DNA of 64,000 nucleotides from Artemia franciscana (taxonomy: Eukaryota; Arthropoda; Branchiopoda; Anostraca; Artemiidae). Location of the stretch: contig NC_088865.1 of assembly GCF_032884065.1 (NCBI RefSeq), positions 43,161,152-43,225,151 on the forward strand, in the 5' to 3' direction. Positions 46,546-59,090 of the stretch are shown here, piece after piece. The position numbers were made by a program, and so were the translations under genes. The notes below the pieces were generated by a model. It was not told where the DNA came from and made no database searches. It was given only the letters and a program-made list of their open reading frames with translations. Each line of letters opens with the position of its first letter. Position 1 is the first letter of the stretch.

Positions 46546-48010
46546 GCATATTTGCCTCAAATTTTCAGGGAATATTGAGGGGAGTAGTTTAACTGATTAA
46601 TAGTGCTATCTGTATGCAGGCTGTCAAAAGGGCGTGTCTCAGGAACGGATTAGGATATCAAGTAGAAATTTTCAGGGAATGCTAAAAAGGGAAGATCAAC
46701 TGACCAAAAGGCAATATTTGAATGCCACTACTACTGCCACTAATACTAATACTAATGCTACTACTACTGCTACTACAACTCCCACTACAACTATTACTGC
46801 TACCACTACTTTCACTATCACCACTACGAGTACTGCTTCTGCAGCGAGTTCTACCAAGGCTGACAATAATGAAGTGAAAACTGGAGGAAATGTTGAGGGG
46901 AAGTTTAAATAAATCAGAATATAATATGTGCTTACAGATTTTCAAAAGAGCATATTAGTAATATCTTTGGAACGGTTCACTATATCAAGCTGAAACTTCC
47001 GGGGCATCATGAGGGGGATGTTGAACTGGCCGAAAGGCTTACTGCTATCGATACTGCTCCAACTGTTGTTACTACTACTACTAATAGAACACCACTACTG
47101 CTACTACTTATCTTACTACTATCACTATTACTAAGATATTATTAATATTAGGTCTAAGGGTTTAAAAGCGAAAATTTTAGAGAATATACAGGGGAGATTT
47201 GAACTATTTAAAAACACACTATATACATGCAGATTATCAAAAAGCGTATTTCAGGAATGTATTACGGAATTAAGTTGGGACTTCCAAGGAATGCTTAAAG
47301 GGGAAGGTCAGTTGACCAAAAGGCAATATGTACGCAGTACTACTAATACTATTACCACTGCTACTGCTACTACTACAACTAGTCCAACAACAACTTCGAT
47401 TGCAACTACTACTAAGACTTAGAGTAGTAAGAGGAAAATATCAGGAAGTGATGAAAGGGAACTTCAACTACATTAAAGCACACTATGGACGTATAAATAA
47501 TCAAAAGGGCATACCGACCATAGCAATGACTATTTGTATTAAGTTGAAACTCCATGGATTGATGGGGGGATGTTCAACTGATGAAAAAGCAACATTTTAA
47601 TGCTACTGGTGCTAGTGCTATTGCTACTAATAACACGGCTAGTCCTAAAGCTAGTAACACTAGTAGTCCTACTATTAATACTGTGACTACTATTACAACT
47701 ATGACTAAATTTGTGAAGGTGAAAAGTTCAGGAAATAATGAGGGGGGAGATTTAAATGAATCAGACCACGTCTTCTGCATGTAGTTTGTCCAAAGGGCGT
47801 ATCGGCAATATCCAACAACCTTGTGTGTGAAGTCGAAATTTACTGGGTTTGTTGTGGGGGATGTTGAACTAGCCGATAGGCAATATTTGCACCCTACTAC
47901 TACTACTACCTCTGCTGCTGCAAGTGCTACCACCACTACTACTGCTACTACCGCTACTAATGCTACTGCTACTACTAGTAATGCTGCTAAAGTTGAGGCT
48001 ACTATTGAAT

Positions 48011-48504
48011 TTAATACTACTAATAAAAATCAAATTAAATTTTTATTTAATTGCAAAAAAAATAAGATAACTGAAAACTATAATTTCATTAACAACCAAG
48101 ATCATGCAAAAAATTAAAATATCTAAAAAAAAACAATTTTGTCTATGTTCTTCTTTTTCAGTCTACTTCATGCAAACATATGAACGTATGAATTTCTAGA
48201 CTTTTCGAGAATCTGTTTATTTCTCAGTATTATAATGATGAAAGAGAAATCCCCTAAAATACATTTTGCTTTCAGTAAAGCGCAAATAACAATCGTGCTA
48301 GAATTGGGGCACAAAGGGGACGACTTCCCAGTTCAGATACCTATTAATTTCTGTTCGTTTTTGGTTGAATACCAGTTATATTTTTGTACATAATAAATTC
48401 GTTATTATTTTCATTTTATATTAAGTCTAATATCTGTTTCTTTTAATTTTCACTTCATTATTCATTATGATTAATATTAGTTTTTTTTGGTTCGACTCAA
48501 GAAA
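48011..48504. other. Unassigned DNA with a lone MITE end
   Basis: TTCAGTAAAGCGCAAAT near 48272-48290 matches the terminal repeat of the MITE at 11917-12080. Otherwise AT-rich and unassigned. Confidence 0.45.
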
Positions 48505-49275
48505 TATCTTCTTTCTTTACTTTCGTTAAAAAAAAATTGCTTTCTTTTTTATTTAATACTTAAAAAGGACACAAGAACTCCTGATTTCTTTTTTAATTAG
48601 CCTTCTACATGATTTTGTTGGACCGTTAGTTCAACATGATCACCCTTGAAAAAAAACCACATAAGACCACATCCGTGATATTTTTTCTGTGAAGAAAAAA
48701 ATGCAAAATTTCACACTTTTGTGAAATTTGTTCATTAAAGTTTTCATTACACCCTGAATTTAGGCATAACTTTAAGTGGCTCCGGCGCCGTTTTTGTGAA
48801 TGCTTTGCCCTTCTTTCGAGTATCAGGAAAATCTCTTCAGGTTCTTAGCTTTGGGTGGGTAACTCTAATCTTAAAACATTTTATGTTTTTTAAAGTGACA
48901 AAAGTAACAATTAAACATATTAAAAGTACCATAGAAAGTTCATTGTTTTTGTTTATTTATTTTATCAAAACTTTTTTTTACAGCTATGCTTATTATTACC
49001 CGATAGTTTTAATTAACAAAAAATTTAGGGGGGGATGTAAAATCTAATTTTCAATTTGTAGTTAGGCGGGCAAATTTGTATTTTTTCAAATTTTTCAAAG
49101 AAAAAACCGAAAAAAAGGCATTTTGAGCGAAAATACCCCTGAGAAGAGTATTCGAAGAGTCTACCGAGTAAGGAAATCTAGGGGCTGGGTATGTATCCCC
49201 GGTCCCCAAACTGACGCCAATGCCATTAGTATGAGCTGCTTCTTGATTGTCGTTCGTTACCACGAACTGTTTGAT
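48505..49275 (+). mobile_element. Palindrome/hairpin element copy G, diverged and interrupted
   Basis: 48505-48890 matches the 3' half of the element (TTTAATACTTAAAAAGGACA, CATCCGTGATATTTTTTCTG, TTCAGGTTCTTAGCTTTGGG). 48891-49245 is unrelated sequence. The terminal hairpin reappears at 49249-49270. Confidence 0.65.
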
Positions 49276-51171
49276 TATAATGGGTCGCATCATTTCAAAA
49301 GCTTCTTTGGTTCAATCGACTGTAGATAAATTTGAAGTGTCGATAGGTGTATTTAGGATTTAGATATAGTTAAAGTTAAATTCTTACTAAATTTTTAATT
49401 AACTTATTTTCAATATCAACACGTTGATGTGTTTGCATTTAAGGAAAAAAGGAATATTAGTAAAAATTTCGCTTTCAAGCCAATGCAGGGAAAACATCAA
49501 ATTATGAGTACTTCTATCTCAAGAGTTTCCACTTTTGATCTTGAAAATTAGGGAAATTGTCAAGATTTTCAGGAATATGAAATAGATTACCGATAAAGAG
49601 CATTTGGGACAAGGAAATGGAGACATTCTTAACTTAAGAACATCAAAGACACTTTTTAATTAAAGGGAGCAGCGCATTGCAAGTGATTTCTGACAAGATT
49701 TGTTGAGATTCCTGGCCAACACATTCTATACTTGACATGTTCAATTGATTGGTTAAATTTGCTACTTGCACCTTATTTCGTTCACTACTTAACTCCGTAA
49801 TATTTTTTTTTAATAATAAGTTTTGTAGCCCCTTTTATGGCTTTTTAATTAGTTGACCCTACAATCCTGCTGACATCTAGTTCGCGCTATCAGTAGCCTA
49901 CTTTTTTTAGGTAATTGTCAAAATAAATATATTTAGAAAAATGTATAATTAATGTGATTGTGACAAATGATGCTTAAAGCAGACCGCGCACTTCAGCTAA
50001 TCCAGCCTTAGCAAAATGTCAATCAAATTTCACTTTTGACCAGGTTGACTCTACAGTTCTGCTGACATATACTTCGCGCTATTAATACTTTTTTTATAAA
50101 ACCAAAAAAGATATTTTTCAAATCTTGGGGGGATCTCCCTTCCCTCCTTGTCCTCCAATTAGTGCCAGCTAAAAATATCACCTTTAGAATACCGAAACCG
50201 CTTTATATTATTATGTGTTATGTTTCCATTCGTGTTTTACGTTTAATTCTTTTATATTAAAGAATTATTTTATTCGGGTTCATAAACTTATTGGTCTCAT
50301 GTTAATCAAACAGCAATAAATTTGGAGGTTATTTAAAAGCATGCAATATCTATAACTTGACTTTCCATTAGGTTGTTTCTACAGTTCCACTGTTCTAGAC
50401 TTTACGCCATCATTACCTTTTTCGATGATTGAAAATTTAATTTCCAAGACCCCAATAGTGTAATTCAAAATTTAGTGTATTATTTATGTATAAATATTAC
50501 ACTAATATTTAATATTTTTTAGTGTTTATAAGGTGATACTTGGTGTAATTTAATATTAGTATAATTAATATATACAACAGCGCTTAATATTGTAATGAGT
50601 CAACTCATCTCAGCTCTTTCTTTGATTAATTGAAGCAGATTAAAAATATATTATTACTTACCACTCCCAAGAAATTATAAAAAAACAAAGCATATTTGAT
50701 ATAGGTCAGTCGACTTTCTGGGGTCGCCATGACTATGCCTGAATTCTAAAGTGTAACTGATCGCTATGTTCTCAGTCTTTCACTTGAGAAACGAATAATA
50801 ATGCCAATCATTTCCTGGGTGAAGTGTACTTTTCCTTATCGGCGCTTTTTTTGTATAAACTGATTAATGAGGTGGTAAAAATTGCGAAATATGAGGGTTT
50901 TATCAAAATGTTAGTTTATGGGGCTTACATTACGAAAGCAGAGATACTGCGTTTTACTACGAATGATTGTGACATAGGCACTAGGTTTGTTTGTTTTATT
51001 TTTGTTTATCATCATTTGAAAAGTAGATTTTCTGTCTCGAATGTTTTGAAAGTTAAAAAAAAAACTTTGGTACTTATTTGTTAAGGATGCCCTAGACGGT
51101 CAATCATTTTGATCAAAAATTTCTGTCAATCGATTGCGTTTGCTTTAATCAACCTTCAATCAATACTTCAA
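49276..51171. other. Unassigned DNA with dispersed short repeats
   Basis: A degenerate segment (GTTGACCCTACAATCCTGCT-GACAT-TAGTTCGCGCTAT) occurs near 49853, 50043 and, more diverged, 50371. The stretch 50450-50600 is extremely AT-rich. No gene recognised. Confidence 0.45.
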
Positions 51172-52604
51172 TCAGACAGTTCGTGATAACAAACTGTCGC
51201 AAGGAGCGACCCGACTCAATAGTAACCGAAACTCTGAAAAACAGAATTTTGATATACATCAAAAGAATTCAATTTTTATGCTAATTTTAAATATATATGT
51301 TTCATCAAGTGTAATTTTACCCATCAAAAGTTACGAGTTACGAGCCTGAGAAAATTTGTCTTATTTTCGAAAAAAGGGGGAGACATCCCCTAAAAGTCAT
51401 AGAATCTTATTGAAAATCACATCATCAGATTCACCGTATCACAGAATCCCACTGTATGGGTTTCAAGTTCCTATCTGCAAAAATGTGGAATTTTGTATTT
51501 TTGCCAGAAGAAAGATCGCAGATGTGTGTTTATTTGTTTTTTTGTTGTTTTTTTTGTTTTGTTTTTTTTCCTAGGGGTGACCATGTCGACCCATTGGTCC
51601 TAAAATGTCGTGAAAGGCCTCATTTTAACAGAAATTAAAGGGTCTAGTGCCCTTTTTAAGTGACAAAAATAATTGGAGGGCTACTAGGCCCTCTCACACG
51701 CTCATTTTTTCCCCAAGTCACTGCATCAAAATTTGATATAGCCATTTCGTTCAGCATAGTCGAAAAATCTATTAACTATGTCTTTGAGGACGACTTAATA
51801 CCCCACAGTCCTCGGGGGAAGGGCTGCATGTTACGAACTTTGCCCATTGTTTGCATATTGTATTTGTTATAGGGAAGTATACTGTCGTTTTCAGGGGGGA
51901 TTTTTTCTGGTGGTTAAGGGGTCAGTGAGAGGGGGCTACGTGAGAGTATCCTTCTATGGAGGAATTTATCATGGGGAAGAGAATTTCCATGAAGGAGTGC
52001 TGGATTTTCCAGCGTTGTTTAAAAAAAAATAATGAGAAAATAAATAAAAAACAAGTTTTTCAACTGAAAGTAAGGAACACGTTAAAAGTTAGAGCAAACA
52101 TAAATTATTACGTATATTAGGGGGCTCCTCCACTCCTCAATACTTCGCTCTTTACGCTAAAGTATTTATAATAATTTCAAGAGAGCTATTTATTCTAATT
52201 ACACGGCCTTTGTGATTCAGGGGTCATTCTTAAAGATTTGGAACAAAATCCAAACTTTAGTCTAAGAGTGAGGCGTTGACGAGGGGGCGAACCCCCCTCA
52301 TATACATGATAAAAATGTACGAATATAGAAGTTCGTTACGTAAGTTAATTTGTAAGCTATGTATATTTATTACTAATAAAAACGTTCGTAAATAAAATTA
52401 AGAATTCTAGCGGCTTTTTTAAGTAACCAAATTGGAGGGCAACTAGGCCCCCTCCCAGACCCCTTTTTCTGAAAATCGTTCGATTAAAACATTGAGAAAA
52501 CCATTAAGCCAAGAAAGTAAAGTTAATATGCATATTTTGTTTTAATTCTACATGTACGGTGAGCCAAAATCAAAACCTGGATTAATTCAAAACCGTTCTG
52601 AAAT
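51172..52604 (-). mobile_element. Palindrome/hairpin element copy H (inverted)
   Basis: Hairpin at 51176-51197, then the C-rich segment and second palindrome (about 52070-52290) in inverted order. It ends at the junction where fold-back 1 should start and abuts copy I. Confidence 0.8.
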
Positions 52605-54300
52605 CAAACAGTTCGTGGTAACGAACTGTGTAGAAAGGAGCGACCCGGCTCAATAGTAACCAAAACTCTAAAAAATTTTGATACCAATAGCTACATCACA
52701 AGAATCGCATATTAATGCTGATTTTAAATATATACGTTTCATCAAGTTTAGTCTTACCCATCAAAAGTTACGAGCCTGAGAAAATTTGCCGTATTTTAGA
52801 AAACATGGGGAAACACCCCCTAAAAATCATAGAATCTTACCAAAAATTACACCATCACATTCAGCGTATTAGAGAACCGTATTTTAGAAGCTTCAAGCTC
52901 TTATCTACAAAAAATGTGGAATTTTATATTTTTTGCCAGAAGGCAAATCACGGATGCGTGTTTATTTGTGTTTTTTTCCCCAGGGGTGATCGAATCGACC
53001 CAGTGGTCCTAGAATGTTGTGAGAGGGCTCATTCTAACGGAAACGAAAAGTTCTAGTGCCCTTTCTAAGTGACCAAAAAAATTAGAGGGCACCTAGGCCC
53101 CCTCCCACGCTAATTATTTTCTCAAATTCAACGGATCAAAATTCTGAGATATCCATTTTATTCAACATAGTCGAAAAACCTTATAATTATGTCTTTGGGG
53201 ACGACTTACTCCCACACAGTCCCCGTGGGAGGGGCTACAAGTTACAAACTTTGACCAGTGCTTACATGTAGTAATGGTTATTGGGAAGTGTACAGACATT
53301 TTCAGGGGGATTTTTTGGTTTTTTGATTTTTTTAATATCTGGGGAAGGGGTTGAGAAGAGGGGGATATGTTGGGGGAAATTTCCATCGAGGAATTTTTGT
53401 CATGGGGGAAGAAAACTTCCATGAAGGGAGCGCAGGATTTTCTAGCATTATTAAAAAAAATGACAAAATAAATATGGAAAAGCTTTTTCAACTGGAAGTA
53501 AGGAGCAGCATTAAAACTTGAAACGAACAGAATTTATTACGCATATGAGGGGCTCACCTCCTCCTAATACCTCGCTCTTTACGCTAAAGTATTTTTAGTA
53601 ATTTCACCTATTTATTCTACGGCTTTTGTGATTCACGGGTCATTCTTAATGAATTGGGACAAAATTTAAGCTTTAGTGTAAAGGGCGAGGTACTGACAAG
53701 GGGGTGAACCCCCTCATATATGTAATAAAAACATGAGAATACAAAAGTTCGTTACGTAAGCTAATTTATAAGTTACGTATATCTTTTACTAATAAAAATA
53801 TTCGTAAAAAATTAAAAGTTCTAGTTGCCTTTTTAAGTAACCAAAAAATTGGAGGGCAACGAGGCTTCCTCCCCTGCTCTTTTTTCTCAAAATCGATCAA
53901 AACTATGAGAAAGCCATTTAGCCAAAAAAATATACACATTTCTTTTGAATTATTTCTCTGCGGAGAGCCAAAATCAAAACATGCATTGATTCAAAAATGT
54001 TCAGAAATTGAATTAAAAAAAAAGTTTTTTTTTTTAACTGAAAGTAAGGAGCGACATTAAAACTTAAAACGAACAGAAATTACTTCGTATATGAAAGGGG
54101 CTGCTTCCTCGTCAACGCCCCGCTCTTTACGCTAAAGTTTTTTTATTGTTTTAGAAAGAAGAGTTGAGAGAAAGAGTCAAACTTTAGCATTAAGAGCGGG
54201 GCGTTGATGAGGAAGCAGCCCTTTTCATATACGAAGTAATTTCTGTTCGTTTTAAGTTGTAATGTCGCTCCCTACTTTCAGTTTAAAAAAACAAGTTTTT
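52605..54300 (-). mobile_element. Palindrome/hairpin element copy I (inverted, near complete)
   Basis: Hairpin at 52608-52629, reversed body, second palindrome (about 53490-53710) and a well-paired fold-back 1 at about 54020-54290. Its arms carry copy-specific bases (GGCTGCTTCCTCGTCAACGC and the complement). Confidence 0.85.
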
Positions 54301-54429
54301 TTTATTTAAATTAAATTAGAAAAACAAGTTTTTTTAAACTGAAAGCCAAGAGTGACATTGAAACTTAAAACGAACAGAAATTATTTCGTATATGAAGGGG
54401 CTGTCCCGTCCTGAACGCCCCGTTCTTTA
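54301..54429. repeat. Single arm of another fold-back 1
   Basis: It repeats the left arm (AAACTGAAAGCCAAGAGTGA ... GTCCTGAACGCCCCGTTCTT) and is cut at about 54430, where the LINE begins. Confidence 0.8.
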
Positions 54430-54920
54430 GTTTCCCATAGCGAGAATTATGTCTTTTTTTTGGAATAGAGTTGGTGAGGCTTCGGCGTAGGCTGTAAAAT
54501 TCTTCTGAGTCTTCGTCGCTAATAAAAGAATCTGGTGCATAAACCTGGATGTTGCTCCGGTTCGCAGTCGAACCATTGAGCTGGATAGCAATGATACGTC
54601 CGAAGACTGGAGTTGTGGAGATAAGTGATTTCTTTGCTTTCTTTGAAAGAATAATCCTACTCCCTGGCGACGAATTCCATCGTTACGAACTGACAAAAGT
54701 AGTGTTGTATTCCCAATCCTTTCAACACCAGTTACTGAGGGATGGGTTTCTGACAGACCAATGATGTCCCATTTATACCTATTGATTTCTGGTACAAGAA
54801 GATCCTATTTTCCTTCCTTTGCCAGGGTCCTTACATCTAAAGCTCCTATTGCCAATGTTGTTTTAGGGGTAAAAAGGGGTGAAGGGCGGTCCGATTCAGG
54901 ATTTATTACATTGGAATTGT
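54430..54920 (-). pseudogene. RTE-like LINE, endonuclease half (inverted)
   Basis: On the minus strand the segments LAIGALDVRTLAKEGK, WDIIGLSETHPSVTGVERIG (with the catalytic Glu), GRIIAIQLNGSTANRSNIQV-YAP and EEFYSLRRSLTNSIPKKD appear in the order of an APE-type endonuclease, in two frames. The domain ends at 54430, just before the expected GDFN-like motif. It is in opposite orientation to the RT half to its right. Confidence 0.8.
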
Positions 54921-54997
54921 AGTTGTGGCGTAGCCGGTCGTCAGGCCATCAGTAATCTTTCCAGTGGAGCCGGTCGTCACTTTGTCGGCTATCCCTT

Positions 54998-55270
54998 TAT
55001 CTGGTGACGATAAAAGTACCTGGCAAAATGTGCTTTATCTTAACATCTGCTAGCTAATTTATTATTATTGGTGATATCACGTATAAAAGTACCTGGCGAC
55101 AACAAAAGTACCTGGCGATATGTGCTTTATCCTAACAACTGCCAGCTAATTTACTATTATTGGTGACATTACGTATAAAAGTATCTGATGACAATAAAAG
55201 TACCTGGCGACATGTGCTTTATCCAAACAATTGCTAGCCAATTTATTATTTTTAGTGTCATTACGTATGA
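54998..55270. repeat. Tandem monomers of about 115 bp (probable LINE 5' UTR repeats)
   Basis: Two to three copies of a unit containing ATAAAAGTACCTGGC, ATGTGCTTTATCCTAACAAC, GCCAGCTAATTTATTATTAT and GGTGACATTACGTATA. They lie between the inverted endonuclease half and the RT half of the LINE. Confidence 0.8.
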
Positions 55271-55271
55271 C

Positions 55272-56612
55272 AGAGACAAAATCGAATGCAAAAATTACCG
55301 TGGAATAAGTCTCATAGACATTGCAGTCAAAATATTTGGGATCATACTCAAGCCGGCTTTCGACCAGGTAGAGGCTGTACTGATAATATCTTCGCCTTTC
55401 GCCTCATCATCCAGCAGTTTGAAAGGTACACAATACCCCTGATCTTGATGTTCCTGGACTTCATTGCCGCCTTCGACTCTGTCACTCGCCAGAAACTTTG
55501 GAAGATCCTAGAGAATGACGGAATGCCGTTGAAGTTTGTTGAACTGATGAAGGCATACTATGACGCGTCAGTGAGCCGAGTTAGAGTCTATGGCGATGAA
55601 ACCGAAGAATTTTTGGTTGAGTTCGGAGTAAAACAAGGGTGTGTCCTCTTTCCGACTCTGTTCAATTATTGCATCGATTGGGTGCTTGAAAATGCTCTAT
55701 CGTCTTATCCAGGAGCGCAGATTGGACAGAATCTCTCACTGACTGACCTCGATTATGTGGATGATGTTGGCCTCCTGTCAGACCCTGTAGAAGCCCAAAA
55801 CATGCTTGACAGCGTTGTGGCCTGGGCAGACGTGATCGGCTTGAAAGTCAGCACAGAGAAAACGAAATTCATGGCTATTAACCACGACACAGGACCATTC
55901 CCACTAACTGTCAACCAAGTTCAGGTGGGAAAAGTCAACCATTTCACATACCTATGCTCCCAGCTTTGTACTGACGGATCTATCGACGCTGATATCCAGC
56001 AGAGAATACAGAAAGCGCAGACAGTATTTGCCTCTCTTCGGAAACCCTTATGGAATCGCCGCGAAATCAGTGTCCGAACGAAAGTTCGAATTTACATGGC
56101 ACTAGTCCGCACCGTTCTCCTTTACGGGTGCGAAACATGGTCGGTAAAACTACAGCAAGAGAATACACTTAAGGTGTTTGAGCATACTTGTCTGCGAAGA
56201 ATTCTCAGAGTACAGCTACGTGACCGTACCTCCAACGCAAATATACGTCGAATGTGCAATATTCAGTGAGATGTTGTGCTCACTATTAAAGAACGCCGTT
56301 TGAAATGGTTGGGCCATGCATTACAGAAACCACCAGAGTACCTGCCTCGCCAAATACTTCTAGTTGAGCCTATTAGCTACTGGAAGAAACGCCAAGGAGG
56401 ACAGAGGAAGAACTGGTGGAACCTGGCCAAGTTAGACCTTGAAACAATCGGCGGTTTTAGAAAATTTGGTCACAGATGGTCAACACAGTGGCTCACTTTT
56501 GCAGAGCAGCTAGCACAAGATCGAACAACATGGTCCAAGAATGTCTCTAAGATCATCGATGCCGGGCGAGGTAGAAACGCCTGATTCCCCCAACAAGTAC
56601 AAGTACAAGTAA
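55272..56612 (+). pseudogene. RTE-like LINE, reverse transcriptase half
   Basis: A CKNYRGISLIDIAVKIFGII segment (about 55284-55345) is followed, after an internal deletion and frame change, by AGFRPGRGCTDNIFAFRLII, MFLDFIAAFDSVTRQKLW (motif A), FGVKQGCVLFPTLFNY (motif B) and LDYVDDVGLLSD (motif C, YVDD at 55754-55765). The thumb, LLYGCETWSVK and RRLKWLGHALQKPPEY (C-terminal domain) follow. A TGA at 56267-56269 interrupts the frame, which then continues to 56584. The 3' tail is ACAAGT-type short repeats (56593-56612). The motif set resembles RTE/BovB-type elements. It is inactive because of the truncation and stop. Confidence 0.85.
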
Positions 56613-57841
56613 GTAAGCATCTCATTTAAGGAGCATATGGACATGTGTGTATGGACAAATAGTCCCTAACCATCCTTCATTTTATTTTTATTTAAAATCT
56701 TACATCTCTTTTAAGTTAAATTAACTAAAAACAAACTACATGTCAAAAAACTATTGTGTTTGATAAATTTAATAAATCTTTTGCGTTTCGTAACAAGTTT
56801 ATTGACTTTTTCAGCTTTTGTTTTATCTTACATTTTGATTTGCAAAAATTTTTGAATTTTATTTACTATTAAAAGTATATAAGGCTTCAGCCTGTGTAAT
56901 TTCTTAAATTATTTTAAATTAGATTTGATCAATATGCACATTCGCTTCTATTTGTACTAACTCTGTTATACATATTTTTTTATTTAATTTCAATTATTTC
57001 ACGAATACTTTGTATTACCCCAGTAGAGTTATTAATTAATTTTGCTGAATGAAACATAATCTTATGGTGTGGAAGATCAAACAGACATTCCACAACTGCT
57101 AAATCTGAACTTTCTGATATTTTCTTTTTAAGTCGTAATTCAAGGAACAATATATTTGAATTTTGCAGTGTTGGAGTTTGCTTTTTAGATTTTTGCTGGT
57201 TCCTCCCAACAAAATATTTCTACAAGAGCAAGGTATTCTATTTGCACCAATTTGTACGCTTATTTTTTGGAATTGCATATTTGCCTGAATTTACAACAGA
57301 TCTTGTAGCTAGGTTGGGTTTGAAAGCAAATTTATTTATGTTTTTATTCCTTTTTTACTAGCCTTTGTTAATTTTTTTGTTAAAAATAAGAAAAAAATGT
57401 TAAAGATATTTGATTTATTTTCAGTTCCTTATCAATTTTCAATTAATTATTAATTTTCTTGATATTTTACAAAACCAAAATAATTTCATAAGCCATTTAC
57501 GATTATCAGAAATGAAATTGAAGATACCGACACTCTCAATATCAAACATTGCAAACCATTACTTTCAGACAACACGCTTATAAATGGGTAGGAAACCAAA
57601 CTCGAAAAAGGCGAAATTATCGGTTACGAACAAGTCACACTACAAAATACCAAAACTTAATTTAACGATTTTTCCAAAGTAACAAGAGTTTGTTTGATTT
57701 CTTGTCTGTCGACTTCGTTCATTTTTAACAAAAAACGAGAGTAAAACCCCTTATTTCATCTATGCTTGAAAAATTTACAAGTTGTTGTTACAATGGTACA
57801 CAATGTCTTTTAAGGATATAGAAAAAAAAGTTTAAAAAAAA
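56613..57841. other. Unassigned AT-rich DNA
   Basis: No recognised gene or repeat. Confidence 0.4.
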
Positions 57842-57925
57842 GTCCAAGTGTCCGAACGTCCAAGTGTCCAAATATCCGGGTGTCCAAGTGTCCGGTTGCC
57901 CGAGTTTCAGAGTGTCCAAGCGGGT
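57842..57925. repeat. Short tandem repeat of AGTGTCC-type units
   Basis: About eight degenerate copies of a 9-10 base unit (GTCCAAGTGTCCGAACGTCC and so on). Confidence 0.85.
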
Positions 57926-58124
57926 GACGACGGAAAGTCAGTGCGTACGGGGACTCCCCGCTTATCCCAATCGGCTAAACCGGTTAAACGCAATTTAGGG
58001 CAGTTAAACACATTTGTATCGGATAAACACGACTGGACGCTGAAACACGTTTGAACGGATTTTAATTTTGCATAGAAACCAATTTGGCGCTTTGTTGGAC
58101 CCGATTTTTGGCTACCCAGTATTT

Positions 58125-58126
58125 TG

Positions 58127-58214
<88 letters not shown>

Positions 58215-58220
58215 TATATT
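58125..58220. repeat. (TA)n microsatellite
   Basis: About 95 bp of TATATA with two TACATA interruptions, directly adjoining the next array. Confidence 0.95.
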
Positions 58221-59090
58221 AATTGAGCCATTAAACATCTATCCACTATGGTGTGGTAGCCTGCTAACGTTTCAGTAGCTTGCTGGTGAGCAGACGATTT
58301 GTAAGACTTTAATAAGGGGGAGACTTTAATGTTAGAATTGAAAAAAGCAGACATGAGCAAAACTGTCAAATCTGTAGATGATAGAATTTGAAAAAACCTA
58401 TTAAATATAACCAATAGCTTTTTAATTGAGCCATTAAACATCTATCCACTATGGTGTGGTAGCCTGCTAACTTTTCAGTAGCTTACTGGTGAGCAGACGA
58501 TTTATAAGACTTTAATCAGGGGGCTGGGAGGGGGAGTGTATGGGAGGGGTTCTTGTAAACCTCCAGTTAAGGGTTCTGGAATATAAATATTACAATAGTA
58601 CCTGTTTTTTACTTCAGAGCTCTTCCACTTCAAAAGTGGCACCAAAAGTGTTGTTTGTAGTGCTAGATCGCGCTTACGAATGGTAGAATTGAAAAAAAGC
58701 AGGTAGATATGAGCAATAGCTTTCAAGTGAGCCATTAAACATAACTCTTATAAGTTGTGCAAGCCCAATAGCTCAGCTTCTCCAATTGAGACATGACACC
58801 AAAAGTGCCATTCTTAGTTCCATTTGGAACTTGCAAATTGTGGAATTTATAGGAAGAAGGTAGACATGAGCAATATTTTTTATATGAGACATAAAAAATC
58901 TGTGTACTGTATTCTGGTAGCCTGTTAGTACCACCCCTTGAGAAATGGCACAAAAAGTGCGATTTTAGTGCCATATAGGACTTGCAGATGACGGAATTTA
59001 TAAAAAGCGCGTAGATATGAGAAATTGATTTTGAATGAGCCATTAAGCATATTTCTATGATGTTCTAGTAACCCGCTAGGCCTGGGAAAA
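58221..59090. repeat. Diverged tandem array of 150-300 bp units
   Basis: TGAGCCATTAAACATCTATC (or variants) recurs at about 58226, 58427, 58728, 58884 and 59035. Each is followed by CTATGGTGTGGTAGCCTGCT-like sequence and preceded by TAGAATTGAAAAAAGCAG-ACATGAGCAA. The first two units are nearly identical over about 100 bp; the others are older. Confidence 0.8.

Larger units (their letters stand above)
43621..48010 (+). repeat. Array of about 270-bp repeats, each with a CTA-type microsatellite
   Basis: Units start near 43625, 44590, 44885, 45200, 45470, 46560, 46865, 47160, 47420 and 47710. Each has a GAAAATTT...GAGAATATT-(A/G)AGGGGA block, GAACTA-ATCAAAACACACTAT, TGCAGATTGTCAAAAGGGCGT, CAGGAATG, GGGAAGATCAACTGACCAAA, AGGCAATATT and then 40-100 bases of ACT/CTA trinucleotides, ending with a CTAAGG-like word. 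Three insertions split the array: a G/C-rich fold-back (43940-44515), a LINE (45525-46060) and an element end (46385-46545). It directly follows the Helitron helicase fragment. Confidence 0.85.

Noticed and set aside
43621-48010. CRISPR-like array because of regular repeats with variable segments
   Set aside because: Units are about 270 bp with microsatellite variable parts in a eukaryotic context; no short identical repeats with unique spacers and no cas genes.
43758-48117. Thr/Ser/Ala-rich frames on both strands (e.g. 46634-46912, 47821-48117)
   Set aside because: Products of CTA-type microsatellites inside tandem repeat units; frames differ between units.
50824-51084. 86-codon plus-strand frame with a hydrophobic start
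   Set aside because: Begins at a non-ATG codon, has no homology I recognise and AT-driven composition; probably chance.
58084-58441. Tyr-Ile repeat frames
   Set aside because: Translation of the TA microsatellite.
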